A stretch of DNA of 33,206 bases from Perkinsus olseni (GCA_013115125.1 JABANN010000390.1:1-33206); one strand, 5' to 3'; numbered from the stretch's first letter, positions 9,962 to 19,663 are shown. Notes: generated by a model from the letters alone, not told the origin. Made by a program: numbers and translations.

Positions 9962-12900
9962 TTATAGATCGTGACTTGCGTTGCTGGATTCGTTGAAGCT
10001 GCTGAGACGTCTGTGATAGATTCTGTCGGGGAGATACCCTCGGGGCTTCACCACAGACGACTTGTCCGACATTATAGCCGACACCGTATCCTGAAGGGAG
10101 GCGCAGAGTTGATGTCAGGGAGGAGGAGGAGGAGGAGGAGGAGGAGGAGGTGTACTGACCTCTCCTGTCGGGGCATGCTCTATGAAGTTATCAACCCAAT
10201 CCTTGCGAGTCCACTTCGGTGGAAGCTTGCAACCGGGAACCTGATAACGACAATGGGGGAATTTCGTGGCGCAGCGGTCATACCTGTTCCCTCAGCCAGT
10301 CGGCCAAGGCCTCGTCCTCTTCGTATGACTGAAGCACCTTCACTGACAACGCTTGACCAACGGGGATGCGTCGACGGAGAGATGAGCACATCTGCTGAGC
10401 CTGGACGGAGTCCAGCTCAGAAAACGCTGTCGTTGTGGGGATATGGTTCTGAGGAACACGGCAAGCGATGGATATTTATTCTAGGTGGAGAAAGCTTATC
10501 AGTTTCCGTCGCAAAACTGATTCCGTTAATCGTAGACTGTTGCGCTAACACACGCAGTTCGAGTCACCTTTATCATTCGGCAATTGAAGACACCGCGCTC
10601 AAGGACATCACAATAGTCATCAATGAGAACGGGAGTGTTAAGCTAGGGAAATCAAGCGGGGGAATCAGAAAGTCACTTGCGCGGCGGCCCTCAATTTCAT
10701 ATTTGAAAAACTCAACTTCGCCAGCGGGAACATCATTCTCGGAAATAGGAGCACAGAAACTAGACGGACGTTTTTCGTCCCCCTTGGACGAGCCTGAACC
10801 CAATCCCTTCGCAACGGAGTCTCATCCAGAGCGGGCATCGCTCACTCAAAGGTCGACCAAAAAACACCGTCTTCAAGCCTGCTAGTATATCACAAAAAAT
10901 TAATTTCTGTACCACACGCGCACCATTCAGACGTCCGTGACACTATCAGTGCTCATCCAAAAAACGCCCGACAAACTTCCCTAAATGGCATCTATATAAC
11001 TATCTCAGCATCATACTCATGAAATTGAATTCGGTGAGTACATAATAACAAAATAACCATGAGAAGAGAAAATAGGAAGATGAAATCGCAATACATTTAT
11101 CCCAAAACCAGCAGCATACGATGGCAGATGTCGTATAAAACGTGAAGATGAATCCCCCCTCACCTCCATGCGGGACTCGGAAATATGCCTCAACGCGCAA
11201 TTCCTGAGGAGCCTTTTCCAGCGGCCACGTCTGAAACCGTTAATAAAGCGGCTAAGGACGTAGAAGTAGAGGAGGGTCGACACTGGTACGAAGTAGAGGA
11301 CAATGCAGGCGCCGATGAGGACCTGACCGGCAGTGGTTGAAGAATCACAGAACAGCATGGCTCTGATGCAAAACAATGCATCCAATTTTCAATCATTCCC
11401 TTACCTTTTATAATGAGATAAATAGGGAAAAGTGTGGTATCAGTAAAAACATGACAATATTACTACGATATACTATGGAGAACGAGAGCCCAATCCGGCC
11501 GCTGTGGGAGACAACAAGATGCATCCAGTTCCGGTCTTCTAGATTTTGGCGGAGCGATGCCGATAGGCGTATAAATTGCACGCCTCAAAATAAATATACG
11601 ACACCAATTTCAGATACAAATCCGCTTAGTAAACAAAAATGCGTTTTTTCATCGATTTTTCCGATTTTCCGATTTTCCTAACAAAAATGCGCGCTCCTCA
11701 GCTGTCCGAACGAACCTGCAGGATCGAAGAAAAACGGCTGAAGGCGGCCACCGCCTGGAAGCGTACGAGAAAGCTAGGCTCGTGATTTCACGGCCACCGA
11801 CCTAGATCATATAGCGGTTTGACGACATTTCCAAAAGTGAATATTACGATATCGAGTCTTTTTTTACTAATTAACATATCCTGACGCCCATGCATATCAT
11901 AAATTATACTTATTTTTATATAAGCGTCCAACGTACGGTATGAAAGTCCTCAGGAGGAGACCTCAATAGCTCCCACCAACATTGCGCCACAATACTGAGA
12001 ACGTGATCACCACATCGGTCTATATACCCACACAAAACAGCACTTCAAATGATATGCATTCATCCCCTCAGAAATTTATTATCATTTTCCTCTCTAAGCA
12101 TAATTTTTATCAAAATTTCGTAGTGTCTTGCTATCGGTTGAGCTTACTATAGCCATAGTATGAGTGAGGCCTTTGTCTCGCCAGCAGAAGAGGGACACCG
12201 CCCTTTCGATATCCTCACAAAACTCCGCGATTTCGACCTGGGCCTTCCACGCCACTTCTCGGAAGTCTTTCCACATTCGTCCAACTCCACCGATCAAACT
12301 GATCGAAAATAATCATCAGGAATCGAGCATGCGTAATGCAGGAAAGAAAGTATCTTAGATTTGCTCTAACCTCTGCCTGAACATAATAAAGGGGATAATA
12401 GAAATATAACAATATCAATTGAAATGGCATAGTACCAATAACTAAGTATTATTAATCATCACGTTTAATCCTTGCAATATTATTTATCATTATGCTACTT
12501 TCAGAGCTTCAACTCATCTCTCTTGAAACAAGATACGCCGGTGGTACTAGCCCGACTGAGCCGGTTTTCGACGTTGGACTTGGAACTCACACACACGATG
12601 CGCAGATTGACAAGTAGAGGTCGATGAGCGCTTCACCTCGGCTGAGACTCTTCAGTGGCCATGTCGTACAGATCGTAGTCGAATGAAGCCGGGGGAGGGC
12701 TGCTGGTATCCAAGCTTGATCTCGGACCTGCACGAGGGGCAACAGGGAAAATCATCGTCCGGAAAAGGCGTATCTTAGGTCGAAGCTGGGTTGAGACACA
12801 CAAGAAAGATTCTCCTACCATATCCAAACAGCTTGCGCATGTACGATGAGTCATCCTTCCTCGCCGAGGACGGTTCTCCAGGAGAAGGCAGCCCAGGCGT

Positions 12901-15900
12901 AGACGGTTCTGGCGGCGTTTCCGAGGACACCAGCGAGGCCGGGTCTGCCGAGGTCGCTATCGTTGGCAGCCATCTCCGCCGACGTACAAAATCATACCTA
13001 CCCCAACCTCTTGCGACGCAGCAGTCTTCATCGCGACTCGCGATTCGCGAGAAGGCCTACCGACTGTAAGTGGACTTCCAGGCGGAGGAGCCCCATCGCC
13101 AGGCGTATCTCCAACCATTATCATCGGTACCACCGGGACCGGGCACAACATCGATGCGCCAAGTAATCTGATATCAAGAGGACCGCCATAAGCTGCTCGG
13201 TCGAGGGAGAGTTGGGTCAGCGGTGAATTCCGAGCTTATATTACGATCGTTCGTTCAGAGTGGAGACTAATCAGATATGGCAATGCGACAGTGCCACTAG
13301 GAATCCCACCAGGCGCTCTGATACCAGGAGAATTATCAAAGAGCTGCGCGTGGATGGCAGGAGGCGAGAGGACGCTACCAGTCGAGAAAGAGAGACCTTG
13401 AGCAAGCCCAAATTACGACCTTCCCTGCAAAGCTAAAGTAACCCGAATAATGTGTAATCTATGAGACAATAAAGGAGTGTTCCTCAAAAACCCCTCATAC
13501 CAGCCAAGGTCCACTCACATTAGAGCTTGAGGTCGGTGGATCGAGAGTGATCTTCCCCGTCACGTTGCTCCAGCGAGGTCGATCCATCACCAACAGATTC
13601 ACCGGAGAGAACGTCTTCCCTCCGAACAGTCGCCTCTGGTTCTCCCAGATCTCAGAAACGTAACTGTGCGCAGTTCCTGCCCAGGCCCCCGTCGAGGCTG
13701 TCGTGGCCTTACTCGGTGTCCTCGACGCCCTCGGCCTGCTCCAACTCGGGGATGAGCAACGGCGTGAGTTCAATCTGCTGGACATCCTTCGACGCTGATG
13801 CTCTCAGAAAGGACAACGGTCTGAGAAGAATTGATACCCGGGTTCGATCCCTGGTCACGGTATTTTTACCTCACTTCAGACAACCGTTGCTTCACGTACT
13901 CCGCGTTGATATCGAAGGAGCGCGTCAAGGACCGAGACAGACCAGAACGGACGGCCGGGTTGCAGTAAATGCAGTAACTGTCGCTCAGAATAAAACCACC
14001 GCAGATCCGAATCACAGTCCACATAACAGCACCGTGTGATCACTATCTTCAGCATACCATTAAGAAGCGCGCATTTTTTCTGAGGCAAGTCCGGAAAACT
14101 ATGATTTTTTCCTTCACGAAGACATTTGAGTCTGAAATTGGGGTGGTACACACATTTTGAAGCGTGGGATTTATTGATATATTGAACAACCGTTTCCCCG
14201 ACCGTTTCAGCGCTGCAATTTCCCCCCTCCGAAGCTTGCATTTTTCTAAGGCAAATCTCCTGTTGTACGCCCTCACTGGTGATAGAAAATACTAGCGGAA
14301 AAATGCTCGTTATTAACTCTCTTCATCTAGAGTACTCACACTCACTACCCTTCATCAGCTTTATTCCGTTCCCTATGAGCCCAACCTACGCTACGCTCTA
14401 CTCGACATTCCCTACAACGATATTGACTGTCCAACGGAACGGCCCCCTTACAGTGTGAGATGCACGCAAAGTAGCCAATGACAGCGCTGAGGGAAGACCA
14501 CCAGAAGCAGCGTACAATAGACTAGCCAGGCTGAGGACCTGAGGAGACGATCGAGATGAGTCTGAGAAGATCGCTCCTGGCCACCTGAAAGTCCATCGCC
14601 ATTCGACAACGTCGTTGTATTTGGCCTTGACCATTTGGAAGAGATCGACGAGCTTGACGAAGCGGGAGATCTGCGTCTTGAAATATTCAAACTCCAGTCG
14701 CCTGGTCGCCTGCTGTGATTCCGACAAAGGCGAGAAGTACCTGAGGAGCGTATCCAAGGTTGATGCTGGCTCGACACAGAATTCCATCACCACCAACTCA
14801 CTCGGCCAAGCCACCAGTGAGGCGAGGCACCACCTTCAACGCCGTGACGTAATGGGAGGGGGGCCTGTGGTCAGCGGCGGTTGGCTGCTTGCTACCCGGC
14901 GCCACAACGGCACACCATCTGAAGGAGAGGCGATTCCTACTGATACTCCCACAAGATTATAATAGTAACGAGGGACATGAGTATGATAACGATACATCTC
15001 AACAGCCTTGATAGTAGATCGGCAACTATCAGTATTACAATGGAGTTTCACCCGTAGAACGTGAAGTGGCGTTTTTCACGTACCAAAAAACGCGAAAATC
15101 GCAATGTGAAATGAATTCAAATCACTTCGCGAAGTACACATCGCCGTGAAGACCATTTCGCGAAAAATTTAATCGCGAATTACAATAAATAATTTTCAAT
15201 ATCTTTTTGTCTAATCATAATTAATAATAACATAACTCACAGTGGGCCTTCACCCACCTCGCTCCGCCAAGCTGATCGTCCGAGTCCCGCGTCCACGGTA
15301 GATTCCTGCGCATATCGTACTTCATTATTGCAGTCTCGCCGATGAGGTAGCCCGTCTCGGGATGGAAAACGTAGAGTATCTGTGGACAGGAAAATTTCCG
15401 ACAGAAAAGAATTTTTTTGATATATGAAAATACGGGAAACAGGGCAGCCGTGCGCAACTGCCTCGCTTTGACGGATACTCGCTAGCGAGTTTTATAGAAA
15501 GCAATAATCGATCTACCGTTTCATCCAACCGAGGGTTAGTCGGTAAATATGGATGATGATCCACACGCCAGAGTGTGAGGACCCTACCAGTCTGTCCCGA
15601 GGCTTGCGCTGGTATAAGGGTATCTCGACTGGCGGATCTAGTGTCGGCTCGACCTGTCCATGACGAGCATGCTTCGACCTTGGATACTCGACAATGCTCA
15701 CCTCAGAGTACGTGCCTTCGAGCCTGTCACTGGTTGGGGACAGCTGCTCCTCGCCGGGGACGACCGAAATCTCCGAGCACCGACGCCGTCTCAAGTAAGA
15801 AAGATCATCAGCGGTGGACTCTGAAGAACGACACCACCCGAGTTGAGCTGGAATCTGTCACGAGCAAGCTTCGACCTAAGATACTCGGGGACTCCAGCGT

Positions 15901-16298
15901 GGTCGGCTCCGCGTCCAAGTGGTAGTCAATGACGGGAATCCGAGCTGAACAGAAAAATTCCGAATCAGCGATCGCAGGCGGCAGCGGTACTTAGTGTTGA
16001 CTCCAACTCAGCGAAGACGACCGGAGGCAGTAAACAGGCTGGCCGAGCCGTTGATACTAGATAGTCGACCACTCGGACGCTGGCCCTCATCAAAGGCCGA
16101 TCCCACGGCGGTAGGGGTGGCGGCGGACCTGACAAGCCAGGTTGCGATCACAGTAGCAACGCCAAGGACTCACCCGTCGGCCTTTCCTCAGAGACTGATT
16201 CGTCGTTGCTGATGAGAAAACAGAATACAATAGAACCGTCACGGTTTTTCGAGGTTAAATTGCCGTGGGGCATCTTTGACCGTTGGACCGCACTTCAT
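9962..16298 (-). CDS. C2 + DysF multi-pass membrane protein (MCTP/ferlin/peroxin-like), ~862 aa
   Basis: Phase-consistent exons: 16298-16243, 16208-16174, 16128-15991, 15944-15876, 15820-15702, 15653-15588, 15379-15237, 14800-14585, 14538-14452, 13977-13870, 13820-13713, 13663-13519, 13167-13061, 12997-12819, 12727-12637, 12298-12148, 11322-11164, 10980-10944, 10793-10594, 10448-10284, 10240-10160, 10090-9962. Weakest are the acceptor at 14800 and exons 10980-10944 and 10793-10594. A C2-like domain spans residues ~33-222 (MRASVRVVDYL; DRLILYVFHPETGYLIGE; ELVVMEFCVEP). A helical stretch like that before the MCTP membrane hairpin follows (RRLEFEYFKTQISRF), then TM1 ~285-312. A dysferlin domain lies at ~382-475 (IWENQRRLFGG; LLVMDRPRWS; TDDNGWRYAWRW; YDFVRRRRW). 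SLFCWRDKGLTHT and TM2 (~607-635) resemble the MCTP/FTIP C-terminus. The ~220-residue tail is unplaced. Such proteins tether membranes or act at ER contact sites or peroxisomes; this one's site is inference. Confidence 0.8.
10091..10159 (-). repeat. (CCT)n microsatellite inside an intron
   Basis: About ten GGA/GAG units on the plus strand (near 10120-10150) form a long pyrimidine run on the coding strand between the donor GAG|GTCAGT and the acceptor CTTCAG. It may serve as an extended polypyrimidine tract. Confidence 0.75.
10498..10521. repeat. 8-bp-arm hairpin in an intron
   Basis: ATCAGTTT and AAACTGAT pair around eight bases, within intron 10449-10593 of the C2/DysF gene. Confidence 0.75.
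11571..11699 (-). repeat. Dispersed repeat, copy 1 (in intron 11323-12147)
   Basis: Read on the minus strand this copy starts GAGCGCGCATTTTT, passes three tandem GGAAAATC-like units, and continues through TCTGAAATTGGTGT and TTTTGAGGCGTG. It matches 14062-14190 (opposite strand) along its length with many differences. Confidence 0.65.
12768..12790 (+). repeat. Short dispersed repeat, copy A
   Basis: Carries GTATCTTAGGTCGAAGC. It is wholly within intron 12728-12818 of the C2/DysF gene. The consensus core of the family is GTATC(TT/CA)AGGTYGAWGC. Confidence 0.75.
13037..13051. repeat. Palindrome inside a 63-nt intron
   Basis: CTCGCGA and TCGCGAG pair around one T within intron 12998-13060. Confidence 0.8.
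13821..13869 (-). other. 49-nt intron containing an antisense tRNA-like 3' half
   Basis: This is a phase-2 intron of the C2/DysF gene (GTAAAAATAC ... CTTCTCAG). Its plus-strand complement contains a full T-arm, CCGGG TTCGATC CCTGG, five pairs with one G-T, followed by TCACGGTA and a T-run as in a tRNA 3' end. The would-be 5' half falls in exon and is not tRNA-like. Confidence 0.6.
14062..14190 (+). repeat. Dispersed repeat, copy 2 (in intron 13978-14451)
   Basis: Starts AAGCGCGCATTTTTTCTGAG and includes GAGTCTGAAATTGGGGTGG and TTTTGAAGCGTGG. A third, partial copy with GCATTTTTCTAAGGCAAATC is at 14229-14258 in the same orientation. Orientation is opposite to copy 1. Confidence 0.65.
14746..14775 (+). 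repeat. Short dispersed repeat, copy B
   Basis: Contains GTATCCAAGGTTGATGC. Unlike most other copies it lies in coding sequence: read on the minus strand it encodes PASTLDTLLR of the C2/DysF protein. Confidence 0.65.
15461..15483 (-). repeat. Short dispersed repeat, diverged copy F
   Basis: CTCGCTTTGACGGATACTCG on the plus strand resembles the antisense family core; it lies in intron 15380-15587. Confidence 0.4.
15662..15692 (-). repeat. Short dispersed repeat, copy C
   Basis: Plus strand reads GAGCATGCTTCGACCTTGG then ATACTCGAC. It fills most of the 48-nt intron 15654-15701. Confidence 0.75.
15861..15890 (-). repeat. Short dispersed repeat, copy D
   Basis: Plus strand reads CGAGCAAGCTTCGACCTAAG then ATACTCGG. 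It spans the splice donor at 15875/15876, half in intron and half in exon. It shares ATACTCG and GGACTCC with copy E. Confidence 0.7.
16276..16296. repeat. 21-nt repeat at the C2/DysF start, copy 1
   Basis: TTGACCGTTGGACC followed by GCACTTC. The second copy, at 16467-16487, differs at one base and covers the stop codon of the PH gene. The C2/DysF ATG (16298-16296) overlaps the end of this copy. Confidence 0.8.
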
Positions 16299-16318
16299 CG
16301 AAGAGCCTCAATACGTTC
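16299..16318. repeat. 20-nt exact repeat, copy 2
   Basis: Identical to 8668-8687. Here it is immediately 5' of the proposed start codon of the C2/DysF gene rather than in coding sequence. Confidence 0.85.
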
Positions 16319-16480
16319 CTAGAGGTTTCTAGAGGTTACACTGCGGTGGGGTAAAGTATCATACTATATCCTAGCGACTATACTTAAGTACATATACTAT
16401 ATACCCATAAACCGAACCTCCCGGCAGTCACGACTAATTCAACTTTTTGGTGTAAATTCCAAATCCTTGACCGTTGGACC

Positions 16481-17192
16481 TCACTTCTTCTTCTCAGCCT
16501 CCCTCCCCGGTGTCTCCCCCATCCGACTGGCCCTGTCCATCGCCTGGATCCAATCGTTAGCAAAGTCCAAGGTCGGTGCCGCGAAGTAAAGGGATTCTGA
16601 AAAATCCCTGAGTTGCAATTCCCATTCCCCGGAGTCCTTCGAGTATCCAAGGTTGAAGCGAGGTCAAGACGAGTAGTTCTACCATTCAGTTGGCCACCCC
16701 GAACGACCCATATATAGCCAGACTTGGTCGGACACGGTATAACCTTAGAAGCGCAAGGACTGTAGCAGATCGGCTGCGGCGGCGGCAGGAGAGAACCCTC
16801 CCTACCTGGCAGCCGGCTATGTTCCACCATAACGATGCCGAGGACAGATCCAACGGCCGGGCGAGATTGACTGAATGACAATAAAGTGGACGAAGAAAAG
16901 ATTTTTCGCTCAGGTAACTCGTATGAAGGACACAAGGAATCGACAGTCGATGATGAGAGGCACGCCAGTCGCAGCTTGATAACGATCCCTCCATAACAAC
17001 TTCCTCTTATGGAGACCAAAAAGTATCCACTCCTTCACCAGCCCCACTGTTATCACCTTTCCTAAAGCTGTAGACCACGCTGCCGTCCAGCACTATGTAC
17101 CGCTTCTTAAACACTCTGGTCACTCTGCTTCTCTTCTGCAGCCAATTCTGGTAGGGCAGTGGGGGCCTGCCCTCCCTCGCCGCTGTTGGCAT
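16481..17192 (-). CDS. Single PH-domain protein, four exons, 125 aa
   Basis: Exons are 17192-17057, 16870-16806, 16743-16683 and 16596-16481; introns are 186, 62 and 86 nt with consistent phase. The acceptor of exon 3 is an AAG and is the least certain junction. The protein is nearly all one pleckstrin-homology domain: strands 1-3 NWLQKRSRVTRVFKKRYIVL and DGSVVYSF, middle strands LDLSSASLWWNIAG, YIWVVRGGQ and SLYFAAP, and the C-terminal helix with the family's invariant tryptophan, ANDWIQAMDRA. A charged tail EAEKKK ends the chain. PH domains bind phosphoinositides or partner proteins at membranes; the basic KRSRVTRVFKKR loop would suit phosphoinositide binding. It sits 182 bases upstream of, and co-oriented with, the C2/DysF gene, so both could serve membrane traffic. 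Confidence 0.85.
16639..16674 (+). repeat. Short dispersed repeat, copy E
   Basis: Contains GAGTATCCAAGGTTGAAGC. It lies wholly inside intron 16597-16682 of the PH gene, showing that the family is not confined to one gene. Confidence 0.75.
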
Positions 17193-17413
17193 TCTCACAA
17201 ACCACTGTCATACCATCAAGAAGTCTCTCTACCACTTCTCTTTTATCATCCATCAGCCATCACCACCATCATCGCGTGGGATGAACCGCTGCACTCTGAG
17301 GCCTTCCGAAGCCGCTCCCTATCACCCCGTTACACTAACTCAAGGCAGGCAGTGATGACAGTATTTGTTGCACATCCTCAGGATTGGCGATGTCTCGAAG
17401 AAACGAACTACAT

Positions 17414-18700
17414 TCAGTCCAGTTTGCGTCGTCTGTGGACCTTCTGACCACTGACCTCCGGGACGGGCTCAGAGGGAGGGGACGCCGGCTGGCTGGACGA
17501 CGGAAGAATCGCACAGAATAGAACCCAGAAACCTGAGCAACGCAGTGCTACGTTCAAAAGTCAATAGAATTCGGCAAAAATTGGTATGGATCAGCGCACG
17601 CTCAACGAATATGGCACCGCCCCTACCTAGTAAGGAACCTATCCCCGCCATGATGGCTACGATGTTCGCCGTCCGATTGCTGTGGTCCGCGGACTGTATT
17701 ATTCTCTCACACGACTTGGTACGGAAGAGGATACCCGGCTGAGAAACAACAACTGCCTCCCCAGAAGGCATCGACCTGGACGCTGTCCACTCTCCGAAAC
17801 ATCTTTCCGGACAAAAGACAAGATGCACCTTCCCTTGGTACCTTGGCAGCCTGATCAACTCCGCGCTGCCGATCGAAGACCTCAGCGCCGATCCGACCGA
17901 CCAGGTGAGACTGTCGAACCCTGCATACACAACGGCATGAGTTCATAATTCTTTTTACCGCGCGCCACGAAATTAACCCGCCTATGGTAGATTACGTGTT
18001 CAAAACGTCCTGCCGCTTGTCCGCCAGCTGCAAGGCCTCGAACATGCACACTGACCGGGAGCAGTCATTCCTGAAATACAGGTGCGGGAATCGAACCAGG
18101 AACCTCGTGATAGACAGACGCGGTCACAATTCTGTTACACTGTCTGGTTGGTGAACGGGTCGAAAACTGTACAGGATAGGTTCTTAGCCTTCACTGTCGC
18201 ATCAACATTCTTCATTGCCTGAAGCAAAAACCTTCCTCCCAGGAGGCTCACAACAGACACTGCTGGCCAAGCCAGGAGACCGAAGCCCGACGAAGTGAAT
18301 GCTCGACGATAGTGTTCTGGCTGGCCAGCTGATCATGATGCTTCAGTGTCACGTGATACAGAGGTGGTTTCAAAAACCAATTCCGAGAATCGATTCTGAG
18401 TTTCGGAATCGGTTTATTGAAAATGAAAGAATGACTGATACTCGTCCTCGAGACTGCCACCAGCAGGGACGGCTTACCTGCAAAGCTTCGGCCTTGGCAG
18501 GGCCAATCTCATATCGGAAAAGATAATGATAATGAACTCTGAGAAGAGGAGAGGGAATAGTGATCCACCGCAGCCCCCAGGACAACAGCAGCAGCCTACC
18601 TGCTCAGTGCGAGGTCCATGGCAGCAGCACAGATCAACAGCACAATGGAACACCATACCACTTTCAACCAGCTGAAGGACCTACCACAGAGTGAGCACAT
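17414..18700 (-). CDS. Secreted/type I single-pass membrane protein, Cys-containing
   Basis: Exons supported by phase: 18700-18600, 18538-18478, 18328-18252, 18218-18139, 18070-17996, 17920-17711, 17679-17627 and 17532-17414. One exon between 18478 and 18328 is unresolved (a phase mismatch remains). The N-terminus is a signal peptide or anchor (WLKVVWCSIVLLICAAA after MCSLCGRSFS). The ectodomain has scattered cysteines (NLSCTVF, NDCSRSVC, GASCLLSG, GGSCCFSAG) and N-glycosylation-type sites (NLS, NQT, NRT). A membrane helix NIVAIMAGIGSLLGFWVLF precedes a short basic tail ending HRRRKLD. An alternative splice to SFLRDIANPEDVQQILSSL downstream was seen but does not fit phase. I do not recognise the family. 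Introns of 31 and 33 nt, and a 68-nt tRNA-like intron, interrupt it. Confidence 0.65.
18071..18138 (-). other. 68-nt intron that is a tRNA(Asp)-like sequence
   Basis: Donor CAGT|GTAACAG and acceptor TATTTCAG bound a phase-2 intron. Read 5'-3' the intron shows an A-box-like TAACAGAATTG, an anticodon loop CTGTCTA with GTC at the anticodon position, then a B-box/T-loop CTGGTTCGATTCCC and an end CACCTGTATTTC. Element order and spacing match a tRNA(Asp). Stems are partly eroded (T-stem and anticodon stem each have mismatches; ACAG/CTGT remains of the acceptor), so it is tRNA-derived, not a working tRNA. The tRNA 3' A and T-run run straight into the CAG acceptor. Confidence 0.6.
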
Positions 18701-19069
18701 ATTATACTGAATTCGGCCTCAATTCTGCTGGCAAGCGTAAGTTTTTCGAATTTGGATTGAAAACGAGCTCTGCACGGGCTCTAGCCCAGAGCCACTCAAT
18801 GGGTGGCCCTCGTCTTAGAGAAATCACGAGCTCGATGAAACTAGTACTATCTGCGATTAGACTGAATCGTAGTTCCTGCTACGCTCGCGCTGCAAAGAGA
18901 CGCCTTGGCGCCGTTGACGGCGGTAATACCAGGGAGGTATCCGCTGATATACCGCGAGTTCCGCCAAAATCTCATAAATCCTTAGGTCCGAACGAACGGA
19001 CCTGCGGTCGAAAATACCGATAAGACCATCAGTAACATGGTATAGATACCCCAGCAGTATAGATACCCA

Positions 19070-19432
19070 GGAACCATCCACAGACGCCGCACATAGCTTC
19101 TTGAATAACTCACGCACCTCGGAGTTACTCAAGTCAATGACACGTACCGTCCGAACGAAAGTACCGATAAGACCCTCACAAAATCTCACTCCAAGAGAAC
19201 AGAGAACTCAACTCTGAGAATGGTGGAGGCTCAGACAAGGAGGTGGGCTAGTACGCGGAAGGACGTGAGATCCAAGAAGGGTGGGATCTGCATCGACCTC
19301 CCGTTGAGTTAGACCCCACGGGTTCCCCGCTAACATCTGCCGAGTCTCGGCAGCCGTGGGAGTACGAACACGGCTGGACCAAACGATCCCTGCCATGGAG
19401 TCACTCAAGTCCTCAAGCATGAGGTTGATGAT
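19070..19432 (-). CDS. Exon-like fragments, unresolved gene
   Basis: Two minus-strand segments look coding. One (about 19432-19208) reads MLEDLSDSMAGIVWSSR then TPTAAETRQMLAGNPWGL. The other (about 19160-19070) reads VRVIDLSNSEVRELFKKLC then AASVDGSW before a GTATC donor. The two share a similar DLS(N/D)S core. I could not join them in phase or find a start and stop, and the second overlaps inverted repeats, so this may be one gene, a relic, or chance. Confidence 0.3.
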
Positions 19433-19649
19433 GTTTTCGGAAGGATGCTACTTTTTAAATACCACTATTCTAACGCAAGGACACGCTTCGATAGCTTGAG
19501 CAATCGTAGTTGATGGTCCTAATAGTAGTAGCTCAAGAAGGAGTAGTGGTCGAGCTAGTCACAATCACAGAATCTATAATAGGCTAATAGCTAGTAGTGC
19601 GACGGTCTCTGTAGCACCACAATAGTACAGATGACCCGAGGTACCAAAC

Positions 19650-19663
19650 ACTAGTTAACTAGT
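19650..19663. repeat. Perfect 14-nt palindrome
   Basis: ACTAGTTAACTAGT, with no loop. Confidence 0.85.

Noticed and set aside
9971-10885. 304-codon plus-strand open frame as a gene
   Set aside because: It is antisense to phase-consistent exons with clearly better protein character (QMCSSLRRRIPVGQAL, CKLPPKWTRKDWVDNF) and contains a poly-arginine run from a GGA microsatellite.
16384-17019. 211-codon minus-strand open frame as a gene
   Set aside because: It reads through introns of the PH gene in the wrong frames; the spliced PH model explains the same DNA with a recognisable domain.
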